Source: Clostridium sp. 27_14 (GTDB lineage: Bacteria; Bacillota; Clostridia; TANB77; CAG-508). Taken from it: DNA of 13,790 nucleotides. Positions within the stretch are counted from its first letter, which is position 1; every line of letters begins with the position of its first letter. Positions 1 to 7,509 of this stretch are shown one piece after another. The notes beneath the pieces are model-generated. The model made no database searches and had not been told where the DNA came from. It was given only the letters and a program-made list of their open reading frames with translations. The translations under genes were made by a program, and so were the position numbers. The stretch spans positions 1 to 13,790 of the forward strand of contig MNRQ01000017.1 in assembly GCA_001916035.1 (NCBI GenBank). The letters are read 5' to 3'.

Positions 1-101
1 AACAAGGAATAAAAAGTAGAAAATATCCTTGGAATCTATGAGTTCAAAGAATATTTTCTTAAATAACTATCTGTAAAAATTAATTATTCAACAACCTATA
101 T

Positions 102-142
102 TTAAAGAATAATATCTTATGAATTGGGATATTATTCCTTAA
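102..142 (-). terminator. probable terminator of the AEC-family gene
   Basis: A 15-base-pair stem with an 11-base loop begins 17 bases past the AEC stop codon. Arms are 102-116 and 128-142. The only imperfect position is a G-U pair in the minus-strand transcript but an A/C mismatch in the plus transcript, so the structure fits minus-strand transcription. The stem is AT-rich and the following bases are not a clean U run, so this is a moderate call. Confidence 0.5.
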
Positions 143-159
143 TCTATATCATTTTAATT

Positions 160-675
160 TTATGTAAATAATCCTATATTCTTAATTACTTCTAATACAA
201 CTATCCATACAGGCATTGCTGCTACTGCAACTACTGTTGATAATAAAGAACAATTAGATGTAAATAATGCTTCTCTATCGTAACTGATTGCATATGCTGC
301 TGAAACAATAGGTGTACTGAAAAATGTCGTTGAACCAAATATAGTTAATATTCTATAAACATCTTGCTTATCACCTTTTACTTTTGCAAACATAATTTTA
401 GTAATTGGTATTAATAGTATGTAAATTGCAACCCCCCAAACTAATATTCCCATAAACTCTTTTAATTGTTCATTATTTATGTCTTTCATAAATGATGTAA
501 ATGCTAAAGCAGGTATTGAAACTGAAAGAACAACTTTAGTTAACATTTTAGATGCAGATGAACTTAATGTTTCTTTTTTTCTTAGATAAAATCCTAGTAA
601 TATAATTGATACTGATGAAAATATTGCTCCTAAAATAGCATTATCAGTCAAAGTACTTTTAATAATTTCTAACAT
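160..675 (-). CDS. half-length AEC (auxin efflux carrier) family transporter, probably internally deleted
   Basis: The 171-residue product resembles the AEC/malate-permease family of secondary carriers, which normally have about 300-390 residues and ten membrane segments. Residues 1-105 match the family's N-terminal start: a first helix ending in LGFYLRKK, a second with VSIPALAF, and a crossing motif near FGSTTFFSTPIV. The next residues (AYAISYDREA, then a helix with LLSTVVAVAAMPVWIVV) match the family's extreme C-terminus, so roughly five central helices are missing while the frame stays open. About five membrane segments remain. The start is the ATG at 675, preceded by AAGGAG at seven bases; the upstream in-frame ATGs have no ribosome binding site. 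It is single-gene, with a promoter-like site at 737-765 and a hairpin downstream. It could be a remnant or a real half-size carrier. Confidence 0.7.
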   Translation of the reverse strand: MLEIIKSTLTDNAILGAIFSSVSIILLGFYLRKKETLSSSASKMLTKVVLSVSIPALAFTSFMKDINNEQLKEFMGILVWGVAIYILLIPITKIMFAKVKGDKQDVYRILTIFGSTTFFSTPIVSAAYAISYDREALFTSNCSLLSTVVAVAAMPVWIVVLEVIKNIGLFT

Positions 676-736
676 ATTTTTTCTCCTTGTAAATTTTCTC
701 ATTTGTAATGTTCGTTTCCTCTTCATCACAATATTA

Positions 737-765
737 ATTGTACAAGCCTCGACTCATTTCTACAA
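737..765 (-). promoter_or_regulatory. candidate promoter of the AEC-family gene
   Basis: On the minus strand TTGTAG (760-765) and TACAAT (737-742) are separated by exactly 17 bases. The -10 matches the sigma-A consensus at five of six positions; the -35 is poor. It lies 62 bases before the chosen start codon, which supports the internal ATG at 675. Confidence 0.4.
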
Positions 766-784
766 TTTATTTAAATTATTAAAT

Positions 785-810
785 AGTTATTTAAGTTATT
801 TAAGTTATTT
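785..810. repeat. three tandem copies of a 9-base unit
   Basis: AGTTATTTA is repeated head to tail at 785-793 and 794-802, with eight bases of a third copy at 803-810. It sits just upstream of the candidate AEC promoter. In such AT-rich DNA it may be simple replication slippage; a role as a direct-repeat binding site is only a guess. Confidence 0.5.
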
Positions 811-894
811 TTTTAATAATGTTTGTGAAAAAAATAATTAATAAATGTATGCTATAATCACTAAAACCCGCATTATAACTACATTCATTAATTA

Positions 895-1284
895 TCAACC
901 ACTACATATTAACATAAAATAAATATAATTATTAGTATGTGTACTTTTTCTTTGTATTATTCTTAACTTATTATAATTTAAATATTCCTTCAATGGATCT
1001 TCAATATAAGCCAATTCTTTTAAGCTTAACTTATAATCGCCATAAAGATCCAATTCTATCATTTCACTATTATCTATATGCTTTATCTCCTTCAATGTAG
1101 ACATAACTACTTTCGCTACAATGTTTTCTTCCTTTGCTTTACCGATAATTATTGTATTTTCACCTTTATTCCAAGGTATAGATTTAAAAATATCATTAAT
1201 TGCTAAAAAAAATAAAAGTACTTCAAAATCTATAATAAGACTATTTTCTATATCTCTTAAGATATTTACATACTTTAATTTTTT
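895..1284 (-). pseudogene. 3' portion of a frameshifted hypothetical gene
   Basis: This open stretch reads in the -1 frame relative to the gene at 1275-1574. It is open from the A-run at 1279-1285 to its stop, about 129 codons, and reads like ordinary protein (for example IDFEVLLFFLAIND, then PWNKGENTIIIGKAKEEN, then SEMIELDLYGDYKLSLKELAYIED). The first ATG in it (1104) has no well-placed ribosome binding site, and the reading upstream of that ATG is just as protein-like, so it is the continuation of the upstream gene rather than a separate gene. One extra A in the seven-A run, or a -1 slip there, would join both parts into about 226 residues. I recognise no family. No signal peptide or clear membrane helix is visible apart from one hydrophobic stretch around LLFFLA. 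Confidence 0.6.
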
Positions 1285-1574
1285 TCACTACAATTATAAT
1301 CTTCCGTTAACACTTCAATTCTATTATTATCAATAAAGTTTAAAAGTAACTCTTCATTAGTTTCATTAATTTTCTTTACTAAAATAACTGTCCTTTTCGC
1401 TTTTGCTTTATATGTAAGCAAATCGTCTTTTTGTCTAATGCTTATCTGTATATTTTTGTCACCAATCCTATAATATTTATTATTTCTAATCTGCTTATTA
1501 TAAACTATACTCTCTTCAACCCTATTTAAATTATTACTTATACCTTCCATTAATGAAATTACTTCTATGTCCAT
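1275..1574 (-). CDS. hypothetical protein, 5' portion of a frameshifted gene
   Basis: This 99-codon frame starts at an ATG preceded by a strong GAGGGGGG ribosome binding site, with a promoter TTGTTA-N17-TATAAT just upstream (1596-1624). It ends prematurely: the last codons are GAA AAA AAT TAA inside the seven-A run at 1279-1285, and the -1 frame continues open for 127 more codons. The product is lysine- and asparagine-rich and mixed alpha/beta in character, with no motif I recognise. The intact expression signals argue that the gene was recently functional or is still expressed. The A AAA AAT heptamer is a possible slippery site, so a programmed -1 shift, a phase-variable run, a true disabling deletion or a sequencing error all remain possible. 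Confidence 0.6.
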   Translation of the reverse strand: MDIEVISLMEGISNNLNRVEESIVYNKQIRNNKYYRIGDKNIQISIRQKDDLLTYKAKAKRTVILVKKINETNEELLLNFIDNNRIEVLTEDYNCSEKN

Positions 1575-1595
1575 ATGCCCCCCTCATTTTATTAA

Positions 1596-1624
1596 ATTAT
1601 ATAATATTTTTCCTTTTTTAACAA
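1596..1624 (-). promoter_or_regulatory. promoter of the frameshifted hypothetical gene
   Basis: Minus strand: TTGTTA (1619-1624), 17-base spacer, perfect TATAAT (1596-1601). The predicted start lies shortly before the GAGGGGGG ribosome binding site and the ATG at 1574. Confidence 0.6.
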
Positions 1625-1715
1625 ATAATGTTGCAAATAAAATAATTTAAAATTAAAAAAACACTTTATATTATCTTTTATCTAAATATTCTATAGAAAA
1701 TAATATATATAAATT

Positions 1716-1737
1716 AAAGGAACCTTACGGCTCCTTT
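1716..1737 (-). terminator. terminator downstream of sodA
   Basis: A nine-base-pair stem (1716-1724 with 1729-1737) closes on the loop GUAA, a GNRA tetraloop, in the minus-strand transcript. One pair is G-U in that strand and a mismatch in the other, so it is oriented for the superoxide dismutase transcript, whose stop codon is about 40 bases upstream. The downstream U stretch is short (AAUUUAUAUA). Confidence 0.6.
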
Positions 1738-1778
1738 TACTATTACTTTATAAAGTTATAAATTCCTTATATACGCCT

Positions 1779-2393
1779 TTAGACTTTTCCATTATATAGT
1801 TCCTCTACCTTGGCCCAATTTATTATCTGCCATATGTTTTCTAAATATTTACCTCTTAAATTCTTATATTTTAAATAATAAGCATGTTCCCATACATCTA
1901 TACATAAAATTGGTTTAAAACCACATATAAGTGGTGTATCTTGATTAAGTGTATTCATGACATGAAGCCTGCCATACTTTTCCTTCACAAGAAAGCTATA
2001 TCCTGATCCAAATCTATTTAATGCATTTTCATTTATAAGTTCTCTTAACTGTTCAAAAGAACCATACTGTTTCTTTATTCTATCCATTAGTTTTCCTTCT
2101 GGTTTCCTTTTAGGCTTAGGATATAAAATTGAAAAGTACAAATTATGATTATATACCCCTCCACCGTTGTTTATTACTTTTTCTCGTATTTCTTTAGGTA
2201 TTTTTTTAGGATTCATTAATATATCCTCTAATGTTTTACCCTTTGTAAAATCCTCATATCCTTTAAGTACCTTATTCAAATTATCAACATAACCTTGTAA
2301 ATGCTTAGTATAGTGAATTTCTACTGTTTCCTTATCTATATAAGGTTCCAATGCATTAAATAAATATGGAAGATATATTTTTTCGTATTTCAT
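1779..2393 (-). CDS. sodA: superoxide dismutase, Fe/Mn family (probably Mn-type or cambialistic)
   Basis: The 204-residue cytoplasmic enzyme dismutates superoxide to oxygen and hydrogen peroxide. All four metal ligands of the family are visible: His27 (VEIH), His83 (YNHNLYF), Asp166 and His170 (DVWEHAYY). Tyr35 and His31 correspond to the substrate-channel residues Tyr34 and His30 of E. coli SodA. Gln151 in TLNQDTP lies where Mn-type enzymes carry their outer-sphere glutamine. Differences from the E. coli enzyme are Leu32 for the second histidine of HH and Val80-Tyr81 in the GGHANH region. The start is the ATG at 2393, with AAAGGA seven bases before it; a TTG five codons upstream would place the ribosome binding site inside the gene. 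It follows the FUSC-type gene by 63 bases with no clear terminator between, so they may be co-transcribed. Confidence 0.93.
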   Translation of the reverse strand: MKYEKIYLPYLFNALEPYIDKETVEIHYTKHLQGYVDNLNKVLKGYEDFTKGKTLEDILMNPKKIPKEIREKVINNGGGVYNHNLYFSILYPKPKRKPEGKLMDRIKKQYGSFEQLRELINENALNRFGSGYSFLVKEKYGRLHVMNTLNQDTPLICGFKPILCIDVWEHAYYLKYKNLRGKYLENIWQIINWAKVEELYNGKV

Positions 2394-2456
2394 TATATTT
2401 CCTTTCAATATTAATTACTACACTACTATATATGCAAAAATCTATTTTCTTTATCA

Positions 2457-4247
2457 CTATCCATTAAAAACCATATTTGCTTTATTAAATTCTTCATATG
2501 CTTTTATGATATTATCTTTTCCTTTCTTTTTAACATTAAAATTAAAAAGTGTATCATAGGATGTTTTAATTAAATAATAATTATTCATATCTATGAATTG
2601 ATTAATTTTATCATCACCATATTGCATATTTCTGAGATTGAGCTTTTGCATAAGAAGCATCAAATGAATTATTACATCCCTTATATTATTAATATTTTCA
2701 TTATTATTTAAATAATCTCTACTATCTTCTATTACATATTTATTATATAGCTTGATTTTTTTCACCAGCTGCCTTACTCCATCTTTAAGCCTGTATGGGA
2801 ATATAACCTTATTGGCTACTAAGACCAATATCACTCCATCTATTACATATATTATTCTTAAAAATATTAATACATTTATATTTTCAGTTAGTGAAGATAC
2901 GCAAATTGATGCCACAGCTGCAAACAATGAAATCTTATAATACTCTTTAAATCCATATAAAAGATATAGTGAGCAAATTAGAATTAATATAGTTATGAAT
3001 TTATTATCAACTATATTAATAATAATTCCAGTAATCAATATAGCTAATATATTTCCTTTAATTCTATCTCTTGCTTTTGTTATAGTATCTTCATAATATG
3101 GTTGCATAATAGACATTATTGTTATAATGGCCCATATTATTTTATAAAATCCTAAAAACTCTCCTACTAAAAGTGCTATTGTCAATGTTATAGACATTCT
3201 TATAGCAAACTTAAACCTTATACTATTTACATTAAAATATTCTTTAAAAACATTTTTGAAGATATCTAAATGAGACCTTTGCCATTCTTTGTATACTTTA
3301 TTTATTTCTTTTTTATTCATTTCAGATAAACGCATTATGTTCTTATATACCTCCATAAATATATCCCCAACAATTTGGAATACTTCACTCTTATTAATAT
3401 TATCATCAATAAATAATTGAACTTTTTCTTCTAAGTCATCTACCTCTATATTTCCTGCGGCATATTTTTCTAATCCATCTAAAAGCTGCTCTATATCACA
3501 AAGCTCCTTTTCCTTTAAGCTTTTTTCTAAAGCTATATCTTTTAAAAGTAAATTAAAATATTCTAAATTTATCAAAAGATTAAATTGAATAATCCCTATA
3601 TGGGTAGTTAGGTATTTCCTATGTCTGCTTATGTATACTTTATAAGTTAACTCTCTCATCTTTCCAGTACATTTATTTTTAAGTTCATCTGAATAGTCAT
3701 TACTTTTAATATTTTCCACCTGCTCTTTTAACATTCTTATATATACAACTATGCTATTACCTAATACAGATTTTTCATTTATTTTCTTTATAAAGCTTGC
3801 TGATACAATAACCGCTACCCCAAAAAGCACAGAATAAAGCCTTTCTGGTAATTCACTAAAAGATACCGTAGAATATTGAGTAAATATATAGAGCATAACA
3901 AATGGCTTATAAAAAGTTAAATCATATTGTGAAATTATGCTGTACATAATTAAAAATATTGCTATAAAATTTATTATTATTCCACTATAAAGATTTAATG
4001 ATGATATAAATGAAGTAACTACTATAAGCATATCTAAAATAATTAACCACATAACTTTATAGAAAGTCTTAACATAAAAATTCTGTCTTCCTAATACTGT
4101 TGATGTTAATGCAATAGGAAAAGCTATCATTATATTTTTAACACCAAATAATATCCATACACCAAACATGGTTATAACTGCTACCGTCCCATTTTTAAAC
4201 ATGCCATATAAATTAACATTATATTTTTTTACTAAACTTTTAAACAT
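2457..4247 (-). CDS. FUSC-family membrane protein, aromatic acid exporter-like
   Basis: The 596-residue product has the two-module layout of the FUSC/ArAE (fusaric acid resistance, aromatic acid exporter) superfamily. About six membrane helices occupy residues 16-155, followed by a charged, helical cytoplasmic region of roughly 190 residues. A second group of about five or six helices covers residues 345-500, and a C-terminal helical tail follows. The second module starts with the hallmark MQPYYEDTITKARDRIKGN, where the P..E.T...A..R..G pattern is typical of the family. Its substrate cannot be read from the sequence; family members export aromatic acids or hydrophobic toxic compounds. The start chosen is the ATG at 4247; the longer frame would begin with TTG inside a leader hairpin. 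The ribosome binding site, AAAGGAAAGGA, lies in that hairpin's loop, so translation is probably structure-sensitive. It precedes sodA. Confidence 0.8.
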   Translation of the reverse strand: MFKSLVKKYNVNLYGMFKNGTVAVITMFGVWILFGVKNIMIAFPIALTSTVLGRQNFYVKTFYKVMWLIILDMLIVVTSFISSLNLYSGIIINFIAIFLIMYSIISQYDLTFYKPFVMLYIFTQYSTVSFSELPERLYSVLFGVAVIVSASFIKKINEKSVLGNSIVVYIRMLKEQVENIKSNDYSDELKNKCTGKMRELTYKVYISRHRKYLTTHIGIIQFNLLINLEYFNLLLKDIALEKSLKEKELCDIEQLLDGLEKYAAGNIEVDDLEEKVQLFIDDNINKSEVFQIVGDIFMEVYKNIMRLSEMNKKEINKVYKEWQRSHLDIFKNVFKEYFNVNSIRFKFAIRMSITLTIALLVGEFLGFYKIIWAIITIMSIMQPYYEDTITKARDRIKGNILAILITGIIINIVDNKFITILILICSLYLLYGFKEYYKISLFAAVASICVSSLTENINVLIFLRIIYVIDGVILVLVANKVIFPYRLKDGVRQLVKKIKLYNKYVIEDSRDYLNNNENINNIRDVIIHLMLLMQKLNLRNMQYGDDKINQFIDMNNYYLIKTSYDTLFNFNVKKKGKDNIIKAYEEFNKANMVFNG

Positions 4248-4289
4248 AAAAATAACTCTATCCTTTCCTTTATGGATAAAGTTATTTTT
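4248..4289 (-). promoter_or_regulatory. leader hairpin presenting the ribosome binding site of the FUSC-family gene
   Basis: A 16-base-pair stem (4248-4263 with 4274-4289) encloses a ten-base loop. In the minus-strand RNA the loop and its closing pairs hold AAAGGAAAGGA, the only ribosome binding site candidate, and the start codon follows the stem directly. The single imperfect position is a U-G pair in this strand only. The arrangement suggests translational control or RNA stabilisation. The right arm ends in UUAUUUUU, so attenuation is also conceivable. Confidence 0.55.
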
Positions 4290-4403
4290 ATCTTTATATG
4301 AATTTTTTATTAAATACAAAAAATTGTAGAAGAATTTAAGATACTAATGGAATATGGCCAAAACTAGCTTATATTGATACTGTTAATATAAAATAAATGA
4401 AAT

Positions 4404-4931
4404 TTATTTATTAAATATTGGACTTATTCCTTGTGCATAATTTCTCTTTATATTTCCAAAAAGGCTTACTGATTCATCTAGCTCTTCTTGCTCCTTAGTC
4501 TTTTCTTGTTCTTTTACATCTAAAGTTGTCAATGAGTTCTTTTCTTGTGCTGTTAAAATTGGTTCTAAGGCTTCGTCCTCTTCTTCATCATTAATTATAT
4601 TATTATTTAATTCTAATTCTTCATCTTCACTTTCATTTTCTTCTAATTGAATTACTGGAGTCTTCTCAACAGTTATCGTATCTTCTCTTTGCTTATTAAA
4701 TGCAGTTTCTTTAATAATCATTTCTATATTCTTAATAGCAACTTCATGTATTTGTGAATTATACATAGTACTACAGTCAACTGTAATAGAAGTATCTGCA
4801 ATTTGTGCAATTCTTCCTTTAATTGATACTGATTTATATTCTAATGATACTATATCATCACTTTTAAAAACTATAATTTCTCCATTATGTTCAACTTTTA
4901 AAACTTTAATATTTTCTACATTTACCTTCAT
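4404..4931 (-). CDS. protein of unknown function with beta-rich N-terminal domain and acidic tail
   Basis: I do not recognise a family for this 175-residue protein. Residues 1-75 alternate short hydrophobic stretches with glycines and charged turns (for example GEIIVFKSDDIVSLEY, SIKGRIAQIADTSITVDCS, EVAIKNIEMI), which looks like a small all-beta, SH3- or Sm-like barrel. Residues from about 90 to 155 are very acidic and probably disordered, with clusters ESEDEELE and DEEEDEALE, then a K/E-rich segment. The C-terminus is basic and aromatic (FGNIKRNYAQGISPIFNK), possibly a short docking tail. There is no signal peptide or membrane helix, so it is expected in the cytoplasm. The ATG has a good ribosome binding site (GGAGAAGG, four bases away). 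It stands alone between gshAB and the FUSC gene, with a (TA)7 tract at 4948-4962 just upstream. Confidence 0.7.
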   Translation of the reverse strand: MKVNVENIKVLKVEHNGEIIVFKSDDIVSLEYKSVSIKGRIAQIADTSITVDCSTMYNSQIHEVAIKNIEMIIKETAFNKQREDTITVEKTPVIQLEENESEDEELELNNNIINDEEEDEALEPILTAQEKNSLTTLDVKEQEKTKEQEELDESVSLFGNIKRNYAQGISPIFNK

Positions 4932-5073
4932 TTTACCTTCTCCATTCTATATATATATATATCATAATTTATAATACTACATATTTTATATATAATAAAC
5001 ACTTGAATGATGAGTATACTTCAATAATTTAGTCTACTCATACTACTTCATATCTACTTTCCTTTCCATATAC

Positions 5074-5096
5074 AAATAAAGGAACTTCCTTTATTT
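5074..5096 (-). terminator. palindromic terminator downstream of gshAB
   Basis: Eleven-base arms, AAATAAAGGAA and TTCCTTTATTT, flank a single central base about 37 bases past the gshAB stop. Folded with a five-base loop this gives a nine-pair hairpin whose 3' arm is U-rich. Being symmetrical it could act in both directions. It separates gshAB from the unknown acidic-tailed gene. Confidence 0.6.
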
Positions 5097-5132
5097 GAAG
5101 CTCCCTTATCTATATTTTATTTAAATAAAGTT

Positions 5133-7430
5133 CTATACAAGTTCTAATAGCTTAAGCACTTCTACAGCAATTTTTCTTTCTGTACCTATAAATGGATATG
5201 AATGTATATGTATTGCTGGATTAAAGTTGATTTCTATTATTGCATAATTAGTATTTTCATCACTATAATCCTCTAACATCATATCCACACCGCAAATTTT
5301 AGCACCAGCTGCTTTACTTGCCTTTACAGCGATATCCTTGAATTTTTGTGGTATATCATCTGTATAATCTATACTATCTCCTCCAGTGCTGATATTGGAA
5401 TTCTCTCTTAAATATACTGTTTCTCCTGCAAGTGGTACATAGTCAAACTCCTTATTTTGTTGCTTTAAAAATATAGCTTCATTTTCACCAAGGTTTATTT
5501 TTTCAAGAGGTGTGACATATCCCTTGCCTCTTAAAGGATTTTTATTTTTTAATTCAACTAATTCTCTTATGGTTTTTACTCCATCACCTAAAACATTTGC
5601 TGGCACTCTATGAAGTATTCCTACAACTTTATCATCAATAACCAAGAATCTATATTCTTTTCCTTTGATAAACTCTTCAATTAACACTGTTTTATCAAAC
5701 TTAAATGCTATTTCAAAAGCTCTTTCTATATCTTCTGCATTTGTTCCTTCAGGGAATATGTTTATTCCAGTACCAAAATTAGTTGATTTAGGTTTTATAA
5801 CTATAGGCTTTTCTATATAATTATTTATAGAAATCTTTGCTTCTGCAAGACTATCGAACTCTTCACCAACTGGAACCTTAATACCTTCTTTAGCCAATAC
5901 CTTTTTAGTAACAGTTTTATTTTCCATGATAAGTACTGTTACATAATTATCCTTTGATGTCTTGGTGGCTTGCTTTACATATTCAACCTTTTCTCCCTTT
6001 GTTAAAGAAATAAAGTTTTCGCTTCTATCTACTATATCAGTCTTAATTCCTCTTTTTATAGCTTCCTTCATTAATATTTGAGTAGAAAGTTCTAAATCCT
6101 CAAATCCTTCTAACTTAAATCTATTATTATACGCACTTTCCTTATAACCTTCAGCCAAATCTACATTAGCCTTTATATATCCTTTTTCTTCTATAAGCTT
6201 TTTGTAATTATAAGCATAAGTTAATGAGCTATCTGTTATTTTTGCTATTGCTTCATTGATTATATCTTCTTTTCCTAAATTCAGCTCTGAATTCATAGCC
6301 TTCATTTCATTTAGTATTTCTAAGCCCCAGCTTCTTCTATCAATTATTTCTCCATCTTTAATTAATTCAACATTTTCTATACCATATTTAGCCACTAAAT
6401 GTTGATTTCTTACAGCTTCTTGCTGCCACTTATCATAACTACTTTCTTCTTTAATAAGCATATATATATTTAATAATTGAAGGAAATATAAATCATTTAA
6501 GCTTATGCCACCCTTTTCAAAGGGATTTATATCGATACTTCTATATTCTAAATAGCTAATTCCATCCTCTAGTAATGAATTTAAGAAATTCTTAGGTTCT
6601 TTAGCCTTTAATCTTACCTGGCTATATAATTCCTTATAGCTATCTATCACTCCATCATTTACATATTTATTGATGCTTTCAACATAGTCTTCCACCGTAT
6701 CATAATTTGGATAAAGTTCTTCTTTGTTTCTATATCCACATTCTCCATTTCTATGAGAAACTGCACCATCTAAAGTATACCCATCTTGGTTTATCTGTTT
6801 AAGCTTACAACTGCATCCATTTAAAAAACTTTCATGTATTACAGGTGCTGCACCTAGAAGATAAACTATAATCCATCTATATCTTAAATAATTTCTTGCA
6901 ACCTTTAAATATATAGAATTTTTATACTCCTTGTATGTTAATTCCTTGTCACTACTTTCATATAATTTTCTTATAATTTCTTCATTAAAAGAATAATTGT
7001 AGTGGATTCCTGATATAAGTTGCTTCTTTCCACCATATTTTTTTAAAAGCTTATTTCTATATTCTTCTGCTTCTCTTCCCTCTTCACTATATTTAGCTAC
7101 AGGTATTTCATCATCTTCTGGAATAAAACATGGCATTGATTGTGGCCATAAAATTTCATCACCTATCTCCAAAGCTACTATGTCATAAAGTGCCTTTAAA
7201 AAACTATATGTTTCTTCTATTTTATCTAAGGCAGGCGTTATTACTTCCACCTGACTTTCTGAAAAATCTGTAGTTATGTAGGGATTTAAAACTTTATCTC
7301 CAAATATCTCTGGATGATCTGTAAATGATAAATATCCATTTTTATCAACTCTTAACATTTCTCTCTCTATACCACAATTCCCCTTTAAAAGTTGTTGTGG
7401 TATAAATAACTCTTTAATTTTCTTTAACAT
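5133..7430 (-). CDS. gshAB: bifunctional glutamate-cysteine ligase / glutathione synthetase
   Basis: The 765-residue fusion enzyme (GshAB, also called GshF) makes glutathione in two ATP-dependent steps: gamma-glutamylcysteine from glutamate and cysteine, then addition of glycine. Residues 1 to about 460 are the gamma-proteobacterial-type glutamate-cysteine ligase, with GNCGIEREMLRV near 17-28, HYNYSFNEE, RYRWIIVYLLGAAPV and LEYRSIDINPFEKGG. Residues from about 490 to 765 are an ATP-grasp domain: PIVIKPKSTNFGTG (nucleotide-binding loop), VLIEEFIKGKEYRFLV, and the metal-binding EINFNP (Glu733, Asn735). The length is normal for GshAB and both halves look intact. The start ATG has AGGA eight bases upstream. 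A promoter (7469-7497) lies in the 79-base gap after the MATE gene, and read-through from MATE is also possible. In an anaerobe this gives thiol protection against oxygen, metals and electrophiles. Confidence 0.96.
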   Translation of the reverse strand: MLKKIKELFIPQQLLKGNCGIEREMLRVDKNGYLSFTDHPEIFGDKVLNPYITTDFSESQVEVITPALDKIEETYSFLKALYDIVALEIGDEILWPQSMPCFIPEDDEIPVAKYSEEGREAEEYRNKLLKKYGGKKQLISGIHYNYSFNEEIIRKLYESSDKELTYKEYKNSIYLKVARNYLRYRWIIVYLLGAAPVIHESFLNGCSCKLKQINQDGYTLDGAVSHRNGECGYRNKEELYPNYDTVEDYVESINKYVNDGVIDSYKELYSQVRLKAKEPKNFLNSLLEDGISYLEYRSIDINPFEKGGISLNDLYFLQLLNIYMLIKEESSYDKWQQEAVRNQHLVAKYGIENVELIKDGEIIDRRSWGLEILNEMKAMNSELNLGKEDIINEAIAKITDSSLTYAYNYKKLIEEKGYIKANVDLAEGYKESAYNNRFKLEGFEDLELSTQILMKEAIKRGIKTDIVDRSENFISLTKGEKVEYVKQATKTSKDNYVTVLIMENKTVTKKVLAKEGIKVPVGEEFDSLAEAKISINNYIEKPIVIKPKSTNFGTGINIFPEGTNAEDIERAFEIAFKFDKTVLIEEFIKGKEYRFLVIDDKVVGILHRVPANVLGDGVKTIRELVELKNKNPLRGKGYVTPLEKINLGENEAIFLKQQNKEFDYVPLAGETVYLRENSNISTGGDSIDYTDDIPQKFKDIAVKASKAAGAKICGVDMMLEDYSDENTNYAIIEINFNPAIHIHSYPFIGTERKIAVEVLKLLELV

Positions 7431-7468
7431 TTTTATATTCCTTCCTTAAATTCTCTATAATTATATTT

Positions 7469-7497
7469 AATATAATCTATTAGATTTATCTGGTCAA
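7469..7497 (-). promoter_or_regulatory. gshAB: promoter of gshAB
   Basis: Minus strand: TTGACC (7492-7497), 17-base spacer, TATATT (7469-7474). The -10 element is followed by AAATATA and a TATAATTATA palindrome. The 13 bases TATATTAAATATA are identical to those at the MATE promoter, which hints at, but does not prove, shared control. Confidence 0.65.
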
Positions 7498-7509
7498 ATA
7501 CTTATAAAA

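Noticed and set aside
18..59. AGAAAATAT...ATATTTTCT inverted repeat at the left edge
   Set aside because: Nine mostly A-T pairs with a 24-base loop; not distinguishable from AT-rich background.
1121..1336. Plus-strand open frame of 71 codons
   Set aside because: It lies opposite the frameshifted minus-strand gene, has no ribosome binding site and encodes low-complexity F/Y/N/S-rich sequence.
2394..2408. TTG start five codons upstream for sodA
   Set aside because: It would place the only ribosome binding site (AAAGGA) inside the coding region; the ATG at 2393 has ideal spacing.
4248..4319. 24-codon N-terminal extension of the FUSC gene from a TTG
   Set aside because: It has no ribosome binding site and consists of the leader hairpin; the residues are not membrane-protein-like.
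4384..4403. AAATAAA/TTTATTT hairpin at the end of the unknown acidic-tailed gene
   Set aside because: Only seven A-T pairs, partly inside the coding sequence, with no U run; too weak to call a terminator.
5010..5041. ATGAGTA...TACTCAT inverted repeat in the gap upstream of the acidic-tailed gene
   Set aside because: Seven-base arms with an 18-base loop and no promoter placed next to it; expected by chance in such sequence.
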